Shown here in pieces: positions 27,101 to 34,558 of a stretch of DNA of 64,000 bases (the first letter of the stretch is position 1; each line of letters starts with the position of its first letter). The notes beneath the pieces were generated by a model. It was not told the origin of the DNA. It did no database searches and worked only from the letters and a program-made list of their open reading frames with translations. Source of the DNA: Acidimicrobiales bacterium (GTDB lineage Bacteria; Actinomycetota; Acidimicrobiia; Acidimicrobiales; Iamiaceae); assembly GCA_035630295.1 (NCBI GenBank), contig DASQKY010000012.1, positions 1 to 64,000 on the forward strand, given 5' to 3'. Made by a program: the position numbers and the translations under genes.

Positions 27101-27220
27101 CTCGACCAGGCGCAGGTGGAGGCCGGGATCGGCCTCCAGCAAGCCCCGCTGGCTGTCGTTGGCTCTCCCCTCGACGGCCGCCCAGACGGCGTCCTCGAAG
27201 GCTCGTGTGTGGTCTTCCAT
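24098..27220 (-). CDS. SNF2-family DEAD/H helicase
   Basis: The 1040-residue ATP-dependent DNA translocase has an N-terminal accessory region of about 550 residues, as in actinobacterial HelZ-like proteins, then the SNF2 core. Visible motifs are I (LDMGLGKTPT), Ia region (LVIAPPAVVGNWANEA), II (DEAQAVKN), III (LTGTPIEN), and the C-terminal lobe with IFTHFASWG, LVLSLKAGGTGLNLTAASHV and the Arg-rich motif VI DRAWRIGQTRTV. All catalytic motifs are intact. It likely remodels DNA or DNA-protein complexes. The start 27220 is preceded by AAGGAG in a small hairpin loop, 13 nt upstream, so this mRNA is leadered. A 96-residue partner gene is coupled downstream. Confidence 0.93.
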   Translation of the reverse strand: MEDHTRAFEDAVWAAVEGRANDSQRGLLEADPGLHLRLVERFIDDTDEHLEAARQLRGPERALVVADFESDLARLEATHDLMTRAAASAAAGLVADPAGEVLLQASWTNGDVVLWAGGPGIPPAPNEVLSARIEATGAPATGWSVHPGVRLPGGVHAEALSIPVADSLGWLVAVGGGLGGDGVGLSVTWLGRVAVAAVRLVAQGRVVPGLRSDGRTEGEVMELNVRWAPALVDEDEVTDLAEAMPGPITALAGNDPKVVTHNVLGAVVDAIAAGAAGRLELPAPPPATRTASAVAEAVITRLDGSTFVAPVSAGAEVSKRLQRWSKPVVNPNRPTLVVQLDPPDSGGAWFLSVLGPGAEGTLLDIEVAMVDGKDSKALADELARLERVYDVLLRPGGRRRGQVYLSQDEAWELMTVMGPALASAGFDVRVPPLSRRKPSPGLRLFTEPAGDAVVGAHQLSNVRWTALFDDVELTAAEVARLAAEARPLVRSHGRWVELDRADLKEAAAALAERAELTQLTGAEILRHSVGLEGTPLAGGLSVEGQGWATELLGKAHAASTDPVTRPEGFVGELRSYQAEALGWLGFLDAVELGGCLALDMGLGKTPTVLAHLGRCVGDGQALVIAPPAVVGNWANEAARFTPGLKVVVHHGQSRATAQELEGAYAEADVVITTYGTAVRDVEALSRREWRRVVLDEAQAVKNASNETAQQLRRIPARTRIALTGTPIENGLGDLWAILDFTNPGLVGPRPAFIAQLSGEGEAALRALNGILVFRRTKTEPEVAAELPDRIDELDHCSMTPEQIGLYQAVLDGLVAAADGSRPEVEPQQGAILAAITALKQICNHPVNYQDDGGPLAGRSGKLSRLEEIVDNVFASDEKVLIFTHFASWGVRLAEHLTAVTGMPTSCYHGGLARGARDRMIEQFQARDGAGALVLSLKAGGTGLNLTAASHVVLYDRWWNPAVEDQARDRAWRIGQTRTVVSHRLVCPGTVDERVEEVVAGKRHIADLVLPKSSSLSDLDADQLRVALGLRPDTLLTEDTP

Positions 27221-27229
27221 GTGCGTTGC

Positions 27230-27244
27230 GGCGCTCCTTGCGCC
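27230..27244 (-). promoter_or_regulatory. Hairpin presenting the Shine-Dalgarno of the helicase gene in its loop
   Basis: GGCGC-AAGGA-GCGCC on the minus strand is a 5-bp stem with the Shine-Dalgarno core exposed in the loop, 9 nt before the helicase ATG. The 185-bp divergent gap to the epimerase gene contains no other repeat I can support except TAGGCT far upstream on the minus strand. Confidence 0.4.
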
Positions 27245-27405
27245 GACCCCTCTGTTGCTGACCCAGGGAGGGGGACGTCTCTGCTCGGCGTCTCGGAGGG
27301 TCGTCCGGCCCCGGACCAGCTCCACCACCCGGAAGGTGGGACGCCCGACCTGGGCAGCCTACCCCACGTTGGCCGGCGCGCCGAGCCTCCGGGCAGACTC
27401 TCGCC

Positions 27406-27822
27406 ATGTTCACGCACCTGGACCACGTGGGGATCGCGGTGGCCGACCTCGACGAGGCGCTCACCTTCTACGCCGAGACGTTCGACATGCACGCCGTGCA
27501 CGAGGAGGTCAACGAGGAGCAGGGCGTCCGCGAGGCCATGCTGGCCGTCGGCGACTCCGGCTCGTGCATCCAGCTCCTGGCCCCGCTGCGCCCCGACTCG
27601 CCCATCGGGAGGTTCCTGGACCGGTCCGGGCCCGGCATCCAGCAGATGGCCTACCGGGTGGCCGACATCGACGAGGTCTGCGCCACCCTCCGGTCCCGGG
27701 GCGTGACCCTGCTCTACGACGAGCCCAAGGGCGGCACCGCCGGCTCCCGGGTCAACTTCATCCACCCCCGCGACGCCGGCGGGGTGCTGGTCGAGCTGGT
27801 GGAGCCGGCCGCCGGGCACTGA
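27406..27822 (+). CDS. mce: Methylmalonyl-CoA epimerase (VOC superfamily)
   Basis: The 138-residue VOC protein starts HLDHVGIAVADLDEAL with the first metal His, has a second in the central strand region, and ends GVLVELVEP with the metal Glu. The segment SPIGRFLDRSGPGIQQMAYRV matches the epimerase signature, although the usual HH is QQ here, which is notable because one of those His is a metal ligand in known enzymes. It interconverts (R)- and (S)-methylmalonyl-CoA in propionate metabolism. ATG 27406 follows CAGACT (27394-27399) by 6 nt. No mutase genes are adjacent. A different VOC function is possible. Confidence 0.75.
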   Translation: MFTHLDHVGIAVADLDEALTFYAETFDMHAVHEEVNEEQGVREAMLAVGDSGSCIQLLAPLRPDSPIGRFLDRSGPGIQQMAYRVADIDEVCATLRSRGVTLLYDEPKGGTAGSRVNFIHPRDAGGVLVELVEPAAGH

Positions 27823-27843
27823 CAGCGCTCCCGGCGGGCCCGC

Positions 27844-29550
27844 TCAGCGGGGGTTGGTGATGGCCCCGGTCTCGGCCCCCTGGACCAGGCGGGCGTACTT
27901 GCCCAGCACACCCCGGGTGTAGCGGGGCGGCAGGGGCGCCCACCCCTGGCGCCGACGGGCCAGCTCGGCCTCGTCGACCAGCAGGTCGAGGCGCAGCTCG
28001 TGCACGTCGACCAGGATGCGGTCGCCGTCGGCCACGAAGGCGATGGGGCCGCCGTCGGTGGCCTCGGGGGCCACGTGGCCGATGCAGAAGCCCCAGGTGC
28101 CGCCGCTGAAGCGGCCGTCGGTGACCAGGGCGCAGTCGGCCCCCCGCCCCGCGCCCTTGAGGGCGCCGGTGACGGCCAGCATCTCGCGCATCCCGGGGCC
28201 GCCCTTGGGGCCCTCGTAGCGGATGACCAGCACGGTGCCCGGCTCGATGGCCCCGCCCAGGATGGCCTCCATGGCCGCGTCCTCGCCGTCGAAGACCCGG
28301 GCCGTGCCCTCGAAGCGCTTCTGGTCGTCGGACAGGCCGGCCACCTTCACCACCGACCCCCGGGGCGCCAGGGTGCCGGTCAGCACGTTGAGGCCCCCTT
28401 CCCGGTGCAGGGGCCGGTCCAGGGGGCGGACCACCTCGCCGTCGGGGGCCGGGGGGGCCAGCTCGGCCAAGTTCTCGGCCATGGTGCGGCCGGTGACGGT
28501 CAACGTCTCGCCGTGGAGCAGGCCCGCGTCGAGGAGGACCTGGAGCACCACCGGCACCCCGCCCACGCCGTCCAGGTCGCTCATGTGGAAGCGGCCGCCG
28601 GGCTTCATGTCGGCGATGTGGGGGACCTCGGCGGCGATGCGGTTGAAGTCGTCGAGGTCCAGGGCCACGTCGGCCTCATTCGCGATGGCCAGCAGGTGCA
28701 GCACCGCGTTGGTGGAGCCGCCCAGGGCCGAGGTGACGGCGATGGCGTTCTCGAAGGCGGGCTTGGTCAGGATCTGGCGGGACGTGATGCCCTTGCGCAG
28801 GAGCTCGACCACGGCCTCGCCGGCCCGCTGGGCGTCGCCCTCGCGGCGACCGTCGATGGCCGGGGGCGAGGCCGAGCCGGGCAGGGACATGCCCAGGGCC
28901 TCGCCGATGCTGCTCATGGTGTTGGCCGTGAACATGCCGCCGCAGGCGCCCTCGCCCGGGCAGGCGTTGCGCTCGATGGCGGCCAGCTCCTCGTCGTCGA
29001 TGGTGCCCAGGGCGTGGGCCCCCACCGCCTCGAACACGCTGGTGATGTCCAGGGCCCGGCCGCCGTGGTGGCCGGGCAGGATGCTGCCGTTGTAGACGAG
29101 GACGCTGGCCAGGTCGAGGCGGGCGGCGGCCATGAGCATGGCCGGGATGCTCTTGTCGCAGCCGGCCAGGCCGACGACGCCGTCGAGGCGCTCGGCGAAG
29201 ACCACCGTCTCCACCGAGTCGCAGATGACCTCCCGGCTGACCAGCGAGCCCCGCATGCCCTCGTGGCCCATGCTGATGCCGTCGCTGACGGTGATGGTGC
29301 CGAACTCCATGGGGAAGCCACCGGCGTCGCGCACCCCGACCTTCACGTGCTCGGCCAGCTTCCGCAGGGTGGCGTTGCAGGGGGTGATCTCGTTCCAGGC
29401 CGAGGCCACGCCCACCTGGGGCTTGTCCCAGTCGTCGTCACCCATGCCGACGGCCCGGAGCATGGCCCGGGCCGGGGCCTTCTGGGGGCCGTCGGTGACG
29501 TCGCGGCTCCGGGGCTTGACGTCGACGGGGGTCTCGGGTGCGTCGGCCAT
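27844..29550 (-). CDS. ilvD: Dihydroxy-acid dehydratase
   Basis: The 568-residue iron-sulfur dehydratase makes the 2-oxo acid precursors of valine, isoleucine and leucine. Cluster cysteines occur in [25 protein letters not shown] and [16 protein letters not shown]; the C-terminal [19 protein letters not shown] carries the active-site Ser region. Length and motif order are normal. ATG 29550 follows TAGGTT (29559-29564) by 8 nt, so a leaderless mRNA and no leucine/valine leader-peptide attenuator are predicted. Other ilv genes are not in the window. It converges on the epimerase gene. Confidence 0.96.
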   Translation of the reverse strand: MADAPETPVDVKPRSRDVTDGPQKAPARAMLRAVGMGDDDWDKPQVGVASAWNEITPCNATLRKLAEHVKVGVRDAGGFPMEFGTITVSDGISMGHEGMRGSLVSREVICDSVETVVFAERLDGVVGLAGCDKSIPAMLMAAARLDLASVLVYNGSILPGHHGGRALDITSVFEAVGAHALGTIDDEELAAIERNACPGEGACGGMFTANTMSSIGEALGMSLPGSASPPAIDGRREGDAQRAGEAVVELLRKGITSRQILTKPAFENAIAVTSALGGSTNAVLHLLAIANEADVALDLDDFNRIAAEVPHIADMKPGGRFHMSDLDGVGGVPVVLQVLLDAGLLHGETLTVTGRTMAENLAELAPPAPDGEVVRPLDRPLHREGGLNVLTGTLAPRGSVVKVAGLSDDQKRFEGTARVFDGEDAAMEAILGGAIEPGTVLVIRYEGPKGGPGMREMLAVTGALKGAGRGADCALVTDGRFSGGTWGFCIGHVAPEATDGGPIAFVADGDRILVDVHELRLDLLVDEAELARRRQGWAPLPPRYTRGVLGKYARLVQGAETGAITNPR

Positions 29551-29635
29551 GGGGCCGAAACCTACTGCGGGGCCCTGCGGCCACGGCCCTCGGTTACCGG
29601 GTCCGGCGCCGGGCGCCGTCTCGTAGGGTCGGGGG

Positions 29636-30307
29636 GTGGACGGCACCGGAGCGCGACGGCACGCCGGCACCGCCTACGTGGTGGCGCCGGAGGGCGGCGA
29701 GGGTCCCGGCGTGCTGGTGCTCCACGCCTGGTGGGGCCTGACGCCGTTCTTCCGGGAGGTGGCCGACCGCCTGGCCGACGCCGGGTTCGTGGCCCTGGCC
29801 CCCGACCTGTTCGGGGGGGCCACGGCCGACACCGCGGAGGAGGCCCAGGCGCTGCTGGCCGGGACCGACGCCACCGCCATGGTGAACCTGGTGGCCTCCT
29901 CGGTGCAGGTGCTGCGCCGCCTGCCCGTCACCCCCGACGGCGCCATCGGGGTCCTGGGCTTCTCCATGGGGGCGTCGCTGGCCCTGCGGGCCGCGGCCCG
30001 CGACCCCGAGGACGTGGCCGCCGTGTCCGCCTTCTACGGCACCACCGACGTGGACTTCGCCCCCGTCCGGGCCGCGGTCCAGGCCCACGTGGCCGGGCGG
30101 GACGAGCTGGAGGCCGAGGACGACGCCGCCCTCATGGAGGCCCACATGCGCCTGGTGGGCCTGAACGTCACCGTCCACCGGTACCCGGGGGCCGGCCACT
30201 GGTTCTTCGAGGAGGACCGGGAGGCGGCCTACTCCCCCACCGACGCCGCCGCGGCCTGGGACCGCACCGTGGCCTTCCTCCGCCGCCACCTCGACACGAC
30301 CTCCTAG
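29636..30307 (+). CDS. Dienelactone hydrolase family protein
   Basis: The 223-residue alpha/beta hydrolase of the DLH family has an N-terminal [21 protein letters not shown] segment, the nucleophile elbow GFSMGAS, and the triad Asp and His in the last third ([15 protein letters not shown]). True dienelactone hydrolases have a Cys nucleophile; here it is Ser, so ordinary esterase activity is more likely. The GTG start has TAGGGT (29624-29629) 6 nt upstream. It lies between ilvD (divergent) and a lipoprotein gene 10 nt downstream with its own -10-like hexamer. Confidence 0.88.
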   Translation: MDGTGARRHAGTAYVVAPEGGEGPGVLVLHAWWGLTPFFREVADRLADAGFVALAPDLFGGATADTAEEAQALLAGTDATAMVNLVASSVQVLRRLPVTPDGAIGVLGFSMGASLALRAAARDPEDVAAVSAFYGTTDVDFAPVRAAVQAHVAGRDELEAEDDAALMEAHMRLVGLNVTVHRYPGAGHWFFEEDREAAYSPTDAAAAWDRTVAFLRRHLDTTS

Positions 30308-30317
30308 GGTCGCGGCC

Positions 30318-30836
30318 ATGCCGACGCCGACCCGCCGGGCCACCGCTGCCCTCACCGCCACCCTGGCCGGGGCCCTGCTGGCCGGGGTCGTGCTGGCCGG
30401 GGTCGTGCTGGCCGGCTGCGGTGACGGCGGCGGCTCGGCCGCCGACACCGAGGTCGGTCGCGGCACCACGACGGTCACCCGGGGCACGACGGCCAGCTCC
30501 CCCTCCTCCGCCGTCCCCACCGAGACCCGCACCACGGCGCCGCCCAGCCAGCCCACGGCCTTCACCGTCCAGGCCCGCGACGCGGTGAACGAGCTGGCGG
30601 CGGCGTGGCAGGCCGGGGACCAGGCCCGGGCCCGGGCCATCGCCCCGGGAGCGGTGGTCGACGCCCTGTTCAGCCTGGACCCGGCCGGATTCGGCGTCTA
30701 CGGCTGCGACACCGGCGAGTTCGACACCAGCACCTGCAACCTCCGCAACCGGGCCACCGGCGCCTACGTCACCGTCAACGCGGCCCGGCTGCCCCAGGGC
30801 TGGCAGATCGCCACCATCTACGTCGACCAGGGCTGA
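30318..30836 (+). CDS. Putative lipoprotein
   Basis: The 172-residue protein has an N-terminal lipoprotein signal with positive charges (TPTRRAT), a hydrophobic core and lipobox VLAGC, so Cys34 should be lipid-modified and the protein anchored outside the membrane. A Thr/Ser/Pro linker of about 45 residues leads to a compact domain (AVNELAAAWQAGDQARARAI... VDQG) with two cysteines (GCDTGEFDTSTC) that could form a disulfide. The domain recalls small SnoaL/LppX-like folds but I cannot assign it. TAGGGT lies 7 nt before the ATG. Confidence 0.78.
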   Translation: MPTPTRRATAALTATLAGALLAGVVLAGVVLAGCGDGGGSAADTEVGRGTTTVTRGTTASSPSSAVPTETRTTAPPSQPTAFTVQARDAVNELAAAWQAGDQARARAIAPGAVVDALFSLDPAGFGVYGCDTGEFDTSTCNLRNRATGAYVTVNAARLPQGWQIATIYVDQG

Positions 30837-30862
30837 CCGCCGGTCCCGTCGTGCCCGGCTGA

Positions 30863-31393
30863 ATGGGATCACGCCCCCCGCCGGTCTCTCTCATCGTGGG
30901 CAACGACGGCGCGGTCACCGATGTCACCGACGCCACCTTCGAGGACTTCGTGGCGCGGGCCGAGCCCCGCCTGCGCCGGGTCCTGGTGGCGCACCACGGC
31001 CCCGACGTCGGCGTCGACCTGTGCGCCGAGGTCATGGCCTGGGCCTGGGAGAACCGGGCTCGGCTGGACCACCTGGACAACCCGGTCGGCTACCTCTACC
31101 GGGTGGCCCAGTCGCGCAGCCGTCGCTACCACCGGTGGCGGCAGCGGACCCCGTCGGTGGCGGTGCCCCCGGAGCGGCTCCCCGACGGCGACGAGCACCG
31201 GGAGACCATCCTCACCCTCCTGGCCCTGGACACCCTGACGCCGCCCCAACGGGTGGCCGTCCTCCTGGTCAAGGCCCACGGCTGGACCTACCCCGAGGTG
31301 GCCGAGGTGCTGGGCGTCCCCACCACCACCGTCACCAACCACGTCACCCGGGGCCTGGCCCGGCTCCGGGCCCACCTGGGAGAACCGTCATGA
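30863..31393 (+). CDS. ECF-type sigma-70 family factor
   Basis: The 176-residue protein has an ECF region 2 (FEDFVARAEPRLRRVLVAHH... NPVGYLYRVAQSRSRRYHRW) and region 4 helix-turn-helix (TLTPPQRVAVLLVKAHGWTY, PEVAEVLGVPTTTVTNHVTR). Region 2 is somewhat diverged, with an early DLCAEVMAWAW core. The start is uncertain: ATG 30863 is used, but GTG 30896 is in frame and would give a more typical terminus. The stop overlaps ATG 31390 (ATGA) of a frame encoding a likely membrane partner. A cognate regulator immediately downstream is the usual ECF arrangement. Confidence 0.8.
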   Translation: MGSRPPPVSLIVGNDGAVTDVTDATFEDFVARAEPRLRRVLVAHHGPDVGVDLCAEVMAWAWENRARLDHLDNPVGYLYRVAQSRSRRYHRWRQRTPSVAVPPERLPDGDEHRETILTLLALDTLTPPQRVAVLLVKAHGWTYPEVAEVLGVPTTTVTNHVTRGLARLRAHLGEPS

Positions 31394-31531
31394 CGGACCT
31401 CACCGAGCCCGACCTCGACCGGCGCCTCCGGGCCGCCGGCGCCGCCCTCGACGACCTGGCCGACGGCCGGGCCGCCCTCCGCCCGGCGGGGCCGGGGCCG
31501 GTGCCCGGACCTGGGCCATCCCCCGCGCCTG
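31390..31531 (+). pseudogene. Orphan 5' part of the sigma-partner gene, out of frame with the rest
   Basis: ATG 31390 overlaps the sigma factor stop (ATGA) and opens a frame reading MTDLTEPDLDRRLRAAGAAL, a normal-looking cytoplasmic helix, before drifting into a Pro/Gly-rich stretch around 31490. The membrane helix expected next is in the +1 frame. This suggests an indel, a sequencing error in a GC-rich stretch, or programmed slippage somewhere near 31490-31525. Confidence 0.5.
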
Positions 31532-32779
31532 GTGCTGGTGGGGGCGGTGGCCGCTTTCGCGGTGGCCGCGGTGGGCACCGCCCTGGTGGTGCGCTCGTCC
31601 TCCCCGGCCGACCGGCCCGGGCCCGACCGGGCCACCGCGCCAGTCACCGCCGACCCGGAGGGCCGACGCCCGAGCCACGACCCCGACCCGCCGGCGGTGT
31701 CCCTGGTCGACCTGCCCGGCCTGGGGGCCAGCGGCCTGGTGGCGGCCAGCGACGTGGGCCTGGTCAACCTGTCCACCGGCGACCAGACCCCGATGCTCTC
31801 CCCCGCCGACACCTTCGGCACCACCGGCCCCACCGCCCTGCCCGACGGGGCCGGGGGCGTGTACTACATCTCCTCCCAGGTGTCGTCCCGGGCCCGGGGC
31901 AACCCCGCCACCGGCGACCCCATCGCCTGGCCCGAGCTGCGCCACCTCTCCGGCGGTCGGGACACCCTGGTCGAGACGGGGGTGACCTCCGTGGCCCTGC
32001 GGTCCGACGGCGCCCTGGCCGTGGCCGTCGGGCGCGACCCCGTCCGGCGCCAGAACCTCTCGTTCGAGGCGGACGTGGTGGTGGTGGCGCCCGATGGCAC
32101 CCGGACCACGTGGAGCCCGGGTCCCGGCGAGCAGCAGGTGGTGGCCTGGGCCGGCGACCGGTTGCTGGTGGAGCGGGGCCTGCCCGAGTCGGAGGCCACC
32201 AGCCTCCACGTCCTGGACGGCCCGGGCCCGGGTCGGGAGCTCTCCCCCCAGGGCCGGGCCCTGGCGGTCGGACCCGACGGGCGCTGGGCGGTGGTGGCCG
32301 GAGCGAGCCCCGGCGAGGAACCGGTCCACGACGCCCCGCCGGCCGACGTGCCCCCGCCCCGGGTGGTGGACCTGGGCACCGGGGCGGTGATCGGCTCCGT
32401 CGATCCCGGGCCCGACGTGGGGGGCCTGACCACGCTGACCTGGGTGGGCGACGACCGGCTGCTGGGCGCCACCTTCCAGCCGTCCGGCGACCAGTCGGTG
32501 GTGGAGCTGGCCGTGGCCGAGGGGGCCGACGGCACGGTGAGCGTCACCCGGACCGCCACCGTGGCCCTCGGGCGCCTGACCTTCAGCGTCGAGGACCTGT
32601 GGGCCGGCGCCGACGGCACCGTGATGGCCCTGGCCTCGGCCACGAACGCGCGCCGGACCGACCAACGGTGGCACCTGTACGTGTGCCAACGGGACGATCC
32701 CTGCGACCTGATCGTCCCGCCCTTCGGGGACACGGGCCAAGTGGTCCACGTAGCCAACCCCAGCCGTCCGCGGCCCTGA
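31532..32779 (+). CDS. Membrane-anchored beta-propeller-like protein, probable partner of the ECF sigma factor
   Basis: From GTG 31532 the 415-residue frame begins inside a membrane helix (VGAVAAFAVAAVGTALVV) and continues as an extracytoplasmic domain with repeated beta-strand blocks (GVYYISSQV, SVALRSDGALAVAVG, LAVGPDGRWAVVAGA), resembling WD40/TolB-like propeller sensors. The natural start is probably ATG 31390 in another frame, overlapping the sigma stop, so this gene appears frameshifted. If intact in nature, the product would have a short cytoplasmic sigma-binding N-terminus, one helix and an outer sensor. No zinc anti-sigma motif is seen. A terminator hairpin follows 41 nt after the stop. 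Confidence 0.7.
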   Translation: MLVGAVAAFAVAAVGTALVVRSSSPADRPGPDRATAPVTADPEGRRPSHDPDPPAVSLVDLPGLGASGLVAASDVGLVNLSTGDQTPMLSPADTFGTTGPTALPDGAGGVYYISSQVSSRARGNPATGDPIAWPELRHLSGGRDTLVETGVTSVALRSDGALAVAVGRDPVRRQNLSFEADVVVVAPDGTRTTWSPGPGEQQVVAWAGDRLLVERGLPESEATSLHVLDGPGPGRELSPQGRALAVGPDGRWAVVAGASPGEEPVHDAPPADVPPPRVVDLGTGAVIGSVDPGPDVGGLTTLTWVGDDRLLGATFQPSGDQSVVELAVAEGADGTVSVTRTATVALGRLTFSVEDLWAGADGTVMALASATNARRTDQRWHLYVCQRDDPCDLIVPPFGDTGQVVHVANPSRPRP

Positions 32780-32820
32780 GCAGACCCGGGCCGACATCCT
32801 GAGCCGCGATGACGTCGTAG

Positions 32821-32854
32821 GCCCCCCTGGGAGTCAGAGGGTCAGGGGGGCTTT
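32821..32854 (+). terminator. Rho-independent terminator after the sigma-partner gene
   Basis: GCCCCCCTG (32821-32829) and CAGGGGGGC (32843-32851) form a perfect 9-bp stem with a 13-nt loop followed by TTT. The stop codon of the convergent HNH gene (32842-32844) lies inside the second arm, so the two transcripts meet here. Confidence 0.75.
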
Positions 32855-34437
32855 CGAGGGCTCATGGGTGCGAGCGTTCGGGCCGACACGGCGTGGCGTC
32901 GGGTACGGGCCTCAGCGATGAGGGCATCGATGCGAGTCCGGGCCAGGTGATGGAGGTGCAGGGCATCCGGGTCGGACGCCTCCACCTCCCGTCGAGTCGC
33001 ACTCCGGTGTCGCGGCGCGGGAGAGATACCCTCCGGCAGAGGAAGCCGGTGGCGGTGCAGCGGGCCCGGCCAATCGGGCCGGGTGTCGAGGATGGGCGTG
33101 CCGTCGGGCCGGAAGGTGACCAGGACACCGCGGTCCCATCCGATGCGGAACCGGCCTTCGTGGACCGACCGATGGTGGAAGCGACACAGCAGGCACAGGT
33201 TCACCAGGTCCGTGGGGCCGCCGTCCTCCCAGGCGGTCAGGTGGTGGACGATGCACTGCGAGGCGGGGACGGAGCAGCCGGCGAACGCGCAGTACCCGTC
33301 CCGGACCCGGAGAGCCCGTCGCTGGTGGCGGTTGGCCAGGCGGATGTGCCGGCCCATCGCCAGCGGCACGCCATCCTCACCGATGATCACCGGAGCCACA
33401 TCGCCCTCGCAGGCCAACCGGCGCAACACCTCGAGATCGACCGGCCCCGACCGCGACAGCTCCGCGAAGGGCATGGCCATCTCGCCGGGGTCGGCAAGGT
33501 CAGCTGGCGCGCGAGAGGAGGCGTCAAAAGGCCCGTCGCCAGCCGGCGGGCGACCAGCCGAGCCGGCACCATCCTCGACCTCGTCGGCCACCTCACGACG
33601 ACGTGATCGGCAGCCGAGGTCGCTCAGGCTCACGATGCCGAGCACGAGCGGCCGGGCGGTGCTGTCCTCGGCCCCACCGCGGGTGCCGCGGCGCAACACC
33701 TCCACGAAAGCGATGGCTCGGCGCTCCGGCACAGTGAGGTCGTCGTCGGCCCGGAACACCTGCCGGTCCCAGAGGGCCTGGATCTGGAGGTCGACCGCGG
33801 TGGCCACGATCTCACCGTCCTCCGGTGAGAGGTCGAGCGAGCCGAACCAGCGGCCCTCGAGCGCCGGGGACAGCACCACCTTCGATCGGCCTTCGCCGTC
33901 GGTGGGTTCGGCGCCGTCCGGCTCGTTGCGCTCCATCAGCTCCCGCATCGAGAGCACCCACCGACGCACGTAACGCCACGCCCCCGCCACCGTGGGCGCC
34001 TCCACCTCCCGGACGAGCTGCTCCTCGCACCAGGCGAAGACGTCCGCCAGGTCGGGCTGCCGAGCCCACACCAGGGCCTTGACCTTGTCACGGCTCAGGC
34101 GCCCCTCCCGGGCCGCCGCCTCCACCAGCGGCATGTCCCGCAGGGCCCGGGCCAGGCGCAGCTCACCCCGCCAAGACGAGGCCGACGTCTGAGTCCGGGC
34201 CGCCAGCCACGGTGCCGGCCCTCGGGCCCCGTCCGCGGCCCACGCCGCCCGCCCGTCGAACGCCCCGGCCAACCCCGCCACCGCTGCGTCCAAACGGGCC
34301 CGCACCCGGTCGGCCTGCACCAACAGCTGGCGCAGCTCCTCCTCGCTCAGCTCCCCGGGCGCGGCCTCGACAACGGCGTCGAAATCGACCCCGCGGGCAG
34401 AAGGCTGAGAGGGCGACCACCGCCACTCATCGGACAT
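32842..34437 (-). CDS. DUF222/HNH endonuclease (13E12 repeat family)
   Basis: The 531-residue protein has an N-terminal DUF222 helical domain (about 30-330; PAPWLAARTQTSASSWRGEL, GRLSRDKVKALVWAR) and a C-terminal HNH nuclease: RDGYCAFAGC, then CIVHHLTAWEDGGPTDLVNL and CRFHHRSVHEG, with paired Cys and His. The family is multicopy and variable in Actinobacteria, including REP13E12 of mycobacteria, and is often linked to genome rearrangement; no function is proven. ATG 34437 follows CATACT (34445-34450) by 7 nt. Codon choice is less GC-extreme than in neighbours, consistent with acquisition. Confidence 0.88.
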   Translation of the reverse strand: MSDEWRWSPSQPSARGVDFDAVVEAAPGELSEEELRQLLVQADRVRARLDAAVAGLAGAFDGRAAWAADGARGPAPWLAARTQTSASSWRGELRLARALRDMPLVEAAAREGRLSRDKVKALVWARQPDLADVFAWCEEQLVREVEAPTVAGAWRYVRRWVLSMRELMERNEPDGAEPTDGEGRSKVVLSPALEGRWFGSLDLSPEDGEIVATAVDLQIQALWDRQVFRADDDLTVPERRAIAFVEVLRRGTRGGAEDSTARPLVLGIVSLSDLGCRSRRREVADEVEDGAGSAGRPPAGDGPFDASSRAPADLADPGEMAMPFAELSRSGPVDLEVLRRLACEGDVAPVIIGEDGVPLAMGRHIRLANRHQRRALRVRDGYCAFAGCSVPASQCIVHHLTAWEDGGPTDLVNLCLLCRFHHRSVHEGRFRIGWDRGVLVTFRPDGTPILDTRPDWPGPLHRHRLPLPEGISPAPRHRSATRREVEASDPDALHLHHLARTRIDALIAEARTRRHAVSARTLAPMSPRKPP

Positions 34438-34558
34438 GCACCCCAGTATGAGCAGGGGGTGCGACAGTGCCGTGGACGCTCGACGGAGCACCTTCCGCGG
34501 GAAGAACGAACCTCCCTGAGGCGCTGAGGAGCGACCTCGCGGGTCGCCTCCGCCACCC
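34438..34558. other. Gap between HNH gene and the trp-linked oxygenase gene
   Basis: The 121 bp hold the HNH promoter (CATACT on the minus strand) and a hairpin GCGACC-n5-GGTCGC near 34530-34546, just after the oxygenase stop. The hairpin lacks a U-tract but could end the trpFBA-oxygenase transcript. Confidence 0.35.
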
